A DNA stretch of 64,000 nt, taken from the NCBI GenBank assembly GCA_907163345.1, contig CAJQUN010000015.1, positions 5,426,886-5,490,885 of the forward strand, in the 5' to 3' direction. A model generated the notes under the pieces. It saw only the letters and a list, made by a program, of their open reading frames with translations, did no database searches and was not told the DNA's origin. The DNA is from Haberlea rhodopensis. Its lineage: Eukaryota > Streptophyta > Magnoliopsida > Lamiales > Gesneriaceae. The position numbers and the translations under genes are program-made. Shown piece after piece: positions 57,172-64,000 of the stretch. Every line of letters starts with the position of its first letter. Position 1 is the stretch's first letter.

Positions 57172-58441
57172 AGGAATAAGAGCTTAATATTTTGAGATAA
57201 CTAATATTTTATTAATAATGATATAATATTATATTAGTTATTACACTTTACCAAAAGTTAAAATTACTAAACAAAATTAATTTTCACCTTATTTCTATTA
57301 GATAAAACAACCAAAGTTCTATTAAACAATCTTACTTTGCTTAGTTCATGATACCTTTGGAGAGATAATGTTTAACAGTGTTTTGAAAACTGGTCCGGAG
57401 ATGAAACTGATGCTCTTACTGGTTATGATCGGTTCGACCGATTAAACCAGTGGTTCAACCGGTGATGACGTCCGTATTATATAATATCTATTTTAATTTT
57501 TTGTAAAATACATATATAAATATATTTGCTATAGTTTCAAGTTGTTCACAATAAAAAAATATCATTACACCAACATTATATGTCAAACTTTAAAAATCAG
57601 ATCAAACCAAATGTCAAACATAAAATAAAAAACAATAAAACATCTCAAAAACCACAAGCAATACCCAAAAATAACAATGTTCCAAAATCATTAGAAAAAA
57701 TTTAAACAATTGTGAAATGATTGACATATTTTATAATTTACGAGAAACTAAATATATTTATATATAATATACAAGATATCTTTATGAAATTATATGGATT
57801 TTTTGATACATGCATAAAATATTATTTCGTAATTATTTCAATAACAATAAATTATATAGGGATAATTACATCTGTACCCCTCGACTTTGGCCTAGAAAGC
57901 TCCCCTCGACTTCGGAAAATTACAGAGACAAAACCTCCCCTAATTTTTATTGGAAACCCCAAATTGCCCCTAGTCATCTTTGACCACTATTTTGACCTAA
58001 ATTTTTAGAGTCGGTGTCTTTGTAATTATGATATTTTATAAGGGGTATGATCGTAATAAAACTATTATTTTATTTTTCGAATTGTTTATTTCAAATATAA
58101 TTATTACTTACTCAAATCTTTTTTTTATTTTTCTAATAATTTTAATATTTATCATTTTTATTCAAACTTGTAAAATATCAATATAAACCATAAAAAATCA
58201 ATTATATATATCATGTAAAAACTTTTGTTAGAAATAACGACATTTTGTAATATTTTGAAATAAATTGAACTGAAAGTCAAATAAAAAAATTATATGTTCG
58301 ATTACCATTTTCGAAATTGACATCAATAATATTGGTCAGTCAAAAATACCGAACATAATATATAACCATCGTACTTTTCAATAAATGATTTAAAATATAA
58401 ATAATATATGTTTAATAATTTGAGGAACGAGATAAAATCTA

Positions 58442-60149
58442 TGTTAGATTTTGGAAACCCGAATAATCTTGGTTTTGATGTTAACAAAAGTTGTTATTGT
58501 GTTGCTAACATATTTCATCAAGTGTGTAGTGAATAGATCACAATTAGGAGCTTGATGATTTGGGTTGAACTAAACTGGACCAGTAGACAAAAGCAAAAGT
58601 CTAATGGACCAATAGATACAACCAGTAGATAACGGGCGTTGTTGACTAAATCAATCATATCTCATAGCTCGGACATCAAAATGACGTGCTTCCAAATGGG
58701 TTGGATAGCCAACTAAATTCGATACAAGTTGTATTTCAAGCCAGCAGACTAGATTCGAAGGTTTACTTGACGAAAGCATATTTGCAATTGTCTGCAGGTA
58801 TAAAGCTGAACAGCAACGGACAGATTGGAGCAGCTGTGGTATATAGGCCATAACTATTAGCTCGCTTAACGAAACGGGGCGATTCTATATGGGTTGGAAA
58901 GCTAAGACAAAGATCTACAAATCATATTTCAAAGTCAAAGACTGAATCAGGAGTTAAGATGTCCAAAAAGCTTATACAAGTCACGTCATATGCTGCTACA
59001 TCCAGCAAACATATAGCAGGAGTATCACCTTATATTTCAAGCATAACTCTCTCATACAAACTCGAAATTGAGCGATTCTTAATTCCTTGGAAAGCTAAAA
59101 GAAATGGCTACAACTTTCATGTAGATCACTCTGCCCAGAAATCAACGAATCAAGAGCTATAACCAAGAGAACATAATAGCATATGTTGGACAGCAGGGTA
59201 CCATCAGACCTTAGGGCAGCGGACATTGAACCAGCAGACCTTAGGCCAGCGGATTGAACCAGTAGAGGTGCAGACCCAACCAGCAGACTTTGGGCAGCGT
59301 ACCCGACCAACGGACCCAACCAGCGGACTTCCAAAAATAGCCCAGAAAGTATATGACTGTTGCAATGTTTGAAAGCTTACCAAAACTGTCACAATGCCTA
59401 TATTCTTGTAGATAACGTATATATCGTTACTTGGGGCTATTTATACATTATTTGGAAGCTCAATAACAGCTGATTGAAGATAATCCAAGCCTTCCAAAGC
59501 AAATCCACTTGGGATTCAATTGGGAAACTTCTAAGACAAAAGCTGCTAAATGAAGAGCACTCACAAACGTTTGGCATCTATTACCTTGTTGTATGAGATT
59601 CAATATGGAATCATTTGTTCCTTTGTATTCACTCTATTCATTGAATCTGTGAGCTAAAATATAAGAGTGAATACCATTGTAACAGTTGGTGATTTTTCAT
59701 AATTGGATGAGGTCTTTACATGGGAGACATTAAAGAACATGAACTTTGTGATTTTGTGTGGGCTAGGAGTTTAGGCTATCTATGTGGTATTAGCCTAAGT
59801 AGGTTGTATACTGAAAAGTGTAAACCAAATCTTCTAGTGTATCCTTCCATGAGATGGAAGAAGGGGAGACATAGAAGCGTTTGTACTTCGAACTTCGAGA
59901 AACAAATCTTGTGTTATTTACTTTACTTTACTTTACTGTTTTTACATATTTTCTTGCATACCTTTAAAATATCTTTCAAATGGTTAATCTATTATAGAGC
60001 GGGTTATGTCGAGTGTCTTTTGCTCGGTTTTGTAACCGAACTCAATATAATTTCTCGGTGCAATTATTTCAAGAACACGGGCTATTGAAGCTCAAGTTAG
60101 TTGAACTCGGGAGTGGATTGGCCACCCACCCTCGGAATCGATCATAACA
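58442..60149 (+). repeat. 5' LTR of the LARD-like element
   Basis: Starts TGTTAGATTTTGGAAACCC and ends ..CATAACA. It contains a repeated 'accagcagaccttagg(c/g)cagcgga' phrase (59195-59335) with more units than the 3' LTR, and an ORF (59720-60088) that is mirrored in the other LTR. Confidence 0.9.
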
Positions 60150-60991
60150 AGTGGTATGAGGACGGGTCGTTCTTTGAAAGCATTTAACCGATTTTAGATG
60201 GAAATCTTTTAAAGAAAACTTTCTCAATGAGCATGAAATTATTTTCATAGCATAATTTTGAAAACTTGATGTATGAATTTTTTAGCATAAAAATCAATTT
60301 TATTGCATTCGTTTTGCACTAAAATAATTTTAAAATCTATTTTAAATGTTTAACTTTTTGTTCAATCTGTTTTAAACTCATTTTATGTTTAAATTTGTTA
60401 TTTTGAAATTTTTCTTTTAACAATTTTCGAAGCATTCAATTTTTCTGGCAGCTTGCAGCGACTTTCGAAATATTGGCATAACTTCTTGCTCATGTATCCA
60501 AATGACGAATCGTTTTTTGCGTTGCAAACTAGACTCATAGAGAATCACAGCGGTATAGATCTTGCAGCCCAAACTTGCTCGAGGAAAAGTAGTTTATTAG
60601 TTCAAGTTGTACTAAGTGTGCTGCCACTGAAAAGATGAAATGAACATTGTTGAGTTTTGTCAAGAAATTCAAATTGTTGCCAAGTATGCTCCATCCATCA
60701 TCAAAAGATGTTATTTTTGTTCAAAAATTAAATGTGCATTGCTTTTTTAAAATTTGTTTTAGCCTACCACATTTGCTCCTCACTTACTCAAATTTTCAAA
60801 CCTTTTAAATTAAGGGGAGGGTTTAATCTCAATCCTTGAGGGGGAGTAAATTTATTTGTCTTCCTTTTTGATTCACACAAAAAGGGGGAGAAATATGTTG
60901 TTTAAAAAATATGGTTGTTTTGTTATGCAACATTGTGCTTTAATGTTTCATATTTTTATTCAAGTTTTGTGATCATCAAAAAGGGAAAGAT
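60150..60991 (+). other. Internal region of the LARD-like element
   Basis: Begins with AGTGGTATGAGGACGGG, a diverged tRNA(Met)-type primer site. It has purine-rich tracts GAGGGGGAG (60838) and AAAAAGGGGGAGAAA (60878-60892), and AAAAAGGGAAAGA at 60979-60991 directly before the 3' LTR. The AT-rich middle has no protein homology. Confidence 0.8.
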
Positions 60992-62649
60992 TTTTGGGTT
61001 TTGGAAACCCGAATAATCTTGGTTTTGATGTTAACAAAACTTGTTATTGTGTTGCTAACATATTTCATCAAGTGTGCAGTGAATAGATCACAATTAGGAG
61101 CTTGATGATTAACAAAGAATGGGTTGAAGTAAACTGGACCAGTAGACAAAAGCAAAATCCTACTGGACCAATAGATACAACCAGTAGACCTAGAGCGATG
61201 TTGACTAAATCAATCATATCTCATAGCTCGGACATCTAAACGACGTTCTTCCAAATGGGTTGGATAGCCAACTCAATTCTCTGCAAGTTGTATTTCAGGT
61301 CAGTAGACTAGATTCAAAGGTTTACTTGACAAAAACATGTCTGCAGGTGTCTGCTGATATAAAGCTGAAACAGCAGCGGACAGATTGGAGCAGCTGTGGT
61401 ATACCGGCCATAACTATCAGCTCGCTTATCAAAATGGGGTGATTATATATGAATTGGAAAGCTAAGAAAAAGATCTACAAATCATATTCGGAAGTCAAAG
61501 ACTGAATCGGAAGTTAAGATGGCCAAAATGCTTATGCAAGTCACGTCATGTGCTGCTACATCCAGCAAACTTACAGCAGGAACATTGCCTCGCATTTAGA
61601 GCATAACTCTCTCATACAAACTCAAAATCGATTGATTGCTAATTCCATGTAAAGCTAAGAGAAAGGGCTACAACTTTCATGTAGATCACTTTACTCAAAA
61701 ATCAACGAATCAAGAGCTAACATTAGATGTTGGACAGCAGGGTACCAGACCTTAGGCTAGCGGACATTGAACCAGCAGACCTTAGGCCAACGGACATTGA
61801 ACCAGTAGGGGCCAGCGGACTTCCAAAAATATCCCAGAAAGCACAATATGACCGTTGCAATGTTTGAAAGCTTACCAAAACTGTCCCAACGGCTATATTC
61901 TTGTATCTAACGTATATATCATTACTTGGGGATATATATATATGATTTGGAAGCTCAATAACAGCTGATTGAATATCAATCCAAGCCTTTCAAAGCAAAC
62001 TCACTTGGGATTCAATTGGGAAACTTCTAAGACAAAAACTGCTAAATGAAGAGCACTCCCCAAACCTTTGGCACCTATTACCTTGCTATATCAAATTCAT
62101 TATGGAATCATTTATGCATTTGTATTCACTCTATTCATTATATTTATAAGCTAAAATAGAAGAGTGAATATCATTGTAACAGTTGATGATTTTTCACAAC
62201 TGGTAAGGTCTTTACATGTGAGACGTTAAAGAACATGAACTTTGTGATTCTGTGTGGGCTAGGAGTTTAGGCTATCTATGTGGTATTAGCCTAAGTAGGT
62301 TGTATACTGAAAAGTGTAAACCAAATCTTCTAGTGTATCCTTCCATGAGATGGAAGAAGAGGAGACGTAGAACCGTTTGTGCTTTGAACTTCCAGAAACA
62401 AATTATTGTGTTATTTACTTTACTATATTTATTTACCTTACTGTTTTTACATATTTTCTTACATATCTTTAAAATACAAATGGTTAATCGGTTATAGAGC
62501 AGGTTATGTCAAGTGTCTTCCGCTCGATTTTGTAACCAAACTCGATATAATCTCTCGGTACAATTATTTCAAGAACACGAGCTATTGAAGCTCAAGTTAG
62601 TTGAACTCGGGAGTGGATTGGCCACCCACCCCCAAAATCGATCATAACA
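60992..62649 (+). repeat. 3' LTR of the LARD-like element
   Basis: Collinear with 58442-60149, with scattered substitutions and small indels. It starts with a mutated TTTTGGGTTTTGG in place of TGTTAGATTTTGG and ends ..CATAACA. Confidence 0.9.
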
Positions 62650-63565
62650 ATCTAAATTTTGAAAACAAACTACCCATCTACGAGTTCAATTAAGGGTGAT
62701 CTTCAGAACCGAATTTTAAATTGAACCGACCAAATTTGTTTTTCAGCCAACTGAAGTGGCTGATTTTTATATTAAATCATTTAAAGTCAAAGTCAAACAT
62801 ATAATTGTCATTAAAGATCATGGCCTAAAACAAGATCATTTTATCATTATAATTACAAAAAAAAAAAATACTATGATAATAATACAATTAGATAATATTG
62901 AATATATTTTTATAGATAAGTAGTTTTAAAATATTATCATTAATATGAAAGCTAGTTTATAGTTTAAAAATATTAAATAAATAATTCTTTGAAATAAAAA
63001 AAAAGAAACAAAAAAAGAAATATAAAAAAATATAAGAAAGAATAAAAATAATATGACACAATAACTATAATATATAGTATATTATAGGGGGTTTATATGT
63101 AATATTTTGATAATTTTATATTACATATAGTATAAGGGGTGTATCTGTAATGTTTTGATAATTTTATATTAAATATATATGATGGCAAAAACGTCATTTT
63201 GCGCATTCTATTAATTGTTTTTGATGGTGTTATGTCTGGAGGGGAGTAATTTTCTAAAGTCGATGGGAGCTTTTTGTAAATAGTCCAAAGTCGAGGGGGT
63301 GTAGATATAATCATCCGAATTATATATAATATATTTTTTGTTCTAAAAATTTGATTTATAATTTTAACAAAAACTTTTAAAAATTAAAATTTTGAAAAAA
63401 AGAAAGAAAAATGAAGAAACAATGGTTCAACCGATGGACCTGTTCATTCTGGCTCCCACCGATTTTTTAGCAATGTGGTTTTATATGGTCAACCGTACCG
63501 GATCAAATACTGATTACCGGTTAAACCGCTTGAACCAATCGGTACGATCCGATTTTCAAAACACT

Positions 63566-64000
63566 AATGTTTAGTTGGTATGATAATTACGGGATGGGAT
63601 AAATGATCTACTTTCATTCCATATTTGAATTAAATTAAAATATTTATATTTAATCTTGGACCCATTAAATTGTAGTGTAAATCTTGATCTTAATCAATCG
63701 AACCAAACATATTAAAGTAGTCCTAAATTAGACAAAAAAATAATTAGAATGGGGAAATTGATTTTAATTAGATTAAACTAACAAATAAATCTGATTTTTA
63801 ATGTGAAGCGGCAAAGGATTTAATTAATTTTTAAGGAAGAAGAATTAAGAGACTATTAAGACACACATCATACCTAGCTATGTTATCCTGCCAAGTAAAC
63901 CAAATAATTGAATCAAAAAATTATTGGTTAATTTGCTGGAATGGATAAGGCCCATTGCCCGATTTGGTAGACTCGAGTTTGAATCGCGCTTTGAGCAAAA
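63566..64000. other. Spacer to the window end, possible SINE at the edge
   Basis: No gene. GACTCGAGTTTGAATCGCGC near 63971 resembles a pol III B box, cut by the window end. Confidence 0.3.

Larger units (their letters stand above)
58442..62649 (+). mobile_element. Non-autonomous LTR retrotransposon (LARD-like), innermost
   Basis: Two collinear LTRs of about 1.7 kb (58442-60149, 60992-62649) flank an 842-bp internal region without gag or pol. The 5-bp duplication ATCTA is exact (58437-58441 and 62650-62654). The element must have used proteins of a related autonomous family to move. Confidence 0.9.
57859..63317. mobile_element. Mutator-like MITE (middle shell)
   Basis: The left end GGGATAATTACATCTGTACC and onward (CCTCGACTTTGG) and the reverse complement of the right end (GGATGATTATATCTACACCC and onward) match over about 65 bp. 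The flanking 9-bp AATTATATA (57850-57858 and 63318-63326) is a perfect repeat, which fits Mutator-type insertion, though it is AT-rich. Its own length is about 1.25 kb and no transposase is seen. Confidence 0.75.
57375..63565. mobile_element. hAT-like element (outer shell of a nested insertion)
   Basis: The ends are ACAGTGTTTTGAAAAC at left and GATTTTCAAAACACT at right, flanked by the 8-bp duplication AATGTTTA (57367-57374 and 63566-63573). Subterminal 'ggttcaaccggt' and 'gaccgattaaacc' motifs appear in both arms. Without the inner insertion its own length is about 720 bp, non-coding. Confidence 0.75.

Noticed and set aside
59720..60088. 122-codon ORF conserved at 62252-62497
   Set aside because: Both copies lie at the same place in the two LTRs of one element, so the conservation comes from LTR duplication. 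No domain is recognised.

Overview
The window is plant nuclear DNA, most likely from a eudicot. It contains two host genes that look intact. One is a 16-exon rhamnogalacturonate lyase gene (18272-24228, + strand). The other is a single-exon Dof-type zinc-finger transcription factor (about 52195-53199, + strand) that resembles the DOF5.7/SCAP1 group. Most of the remainder is transposable-element debris, an endogenous pararetrovirus, simple repeats and AT-rich spacer. The plant assignment rests on GT-AG introns, the Dof domain, a PL4-family lyase, Ty1/copia and Ty3/gypsy elements with initiator-tRNA(Met) primer sites, a caulimovirid insertion, and hAT-, Mutator- and Helitron-type elements. I cannot name the species.

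Layout. 1-1745: decayed LINE on the minus strand, followed by a purine-rich minisatellite (1894-2095). 3182-about 10850: a Ty3/gypsy element with both LTRs and a decayed pol. 11459-15170: probable Helitron ending in a hairpin plus CTAG, facing half of an oppositely oriented terminus. 15741-16370: a diverged direct repeat. 18272-24228: the lyase gene, whose first two introns carry several MITE-like elements. 25.1-28.7 kb: TIR-element remnants, microsatellites and a complex minisatellite field. 31.2-35.4 kb: decayed Ty1/copia element. 35.4-38.07 kb: LTR-like sequence of Tat/Ogre type. 38.07-41.45 kb: a minus-strand copia gag piece, then a plus-strand copia pol with its 3' LTR. 41.45-48.04 kb: decayed endogenous caulimovirid on the minus strand, split by a solo LTR that still has its 5-bp target duplication. 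49.29-49.98 kb: hAT-type MITE. 50.5-51.08 kb: LINE fragment with an odd 59-bp duplication. 51.8-53.2 kb: the Dof gene. 54-57.2 kb: MITE, SINE and LINE pieces and a captured transporter-like fragment. 57375-63565: a three-level nested insertion (hAT-like, containing Mutator-like, containing an LTR element without coding capacity), each level with recognisable target duplications.

The two host genes are not an operon or an evident cluster. Both could relate to cell walls: the lyase cleaves the rhamnogalacturonan-I backbone, and Arabidopsis SCAP1/DOF5.7 is known for guard-cell wall maturation. Their 28-kb separation gives no evidence that they work together. I found no convincing new molecular system. 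The most informative structures are the nested insertion, the solo LTR inside the viral relic, the tail-to-tail Helitron ends, and a MITE-like family with at least eight copies in the window.
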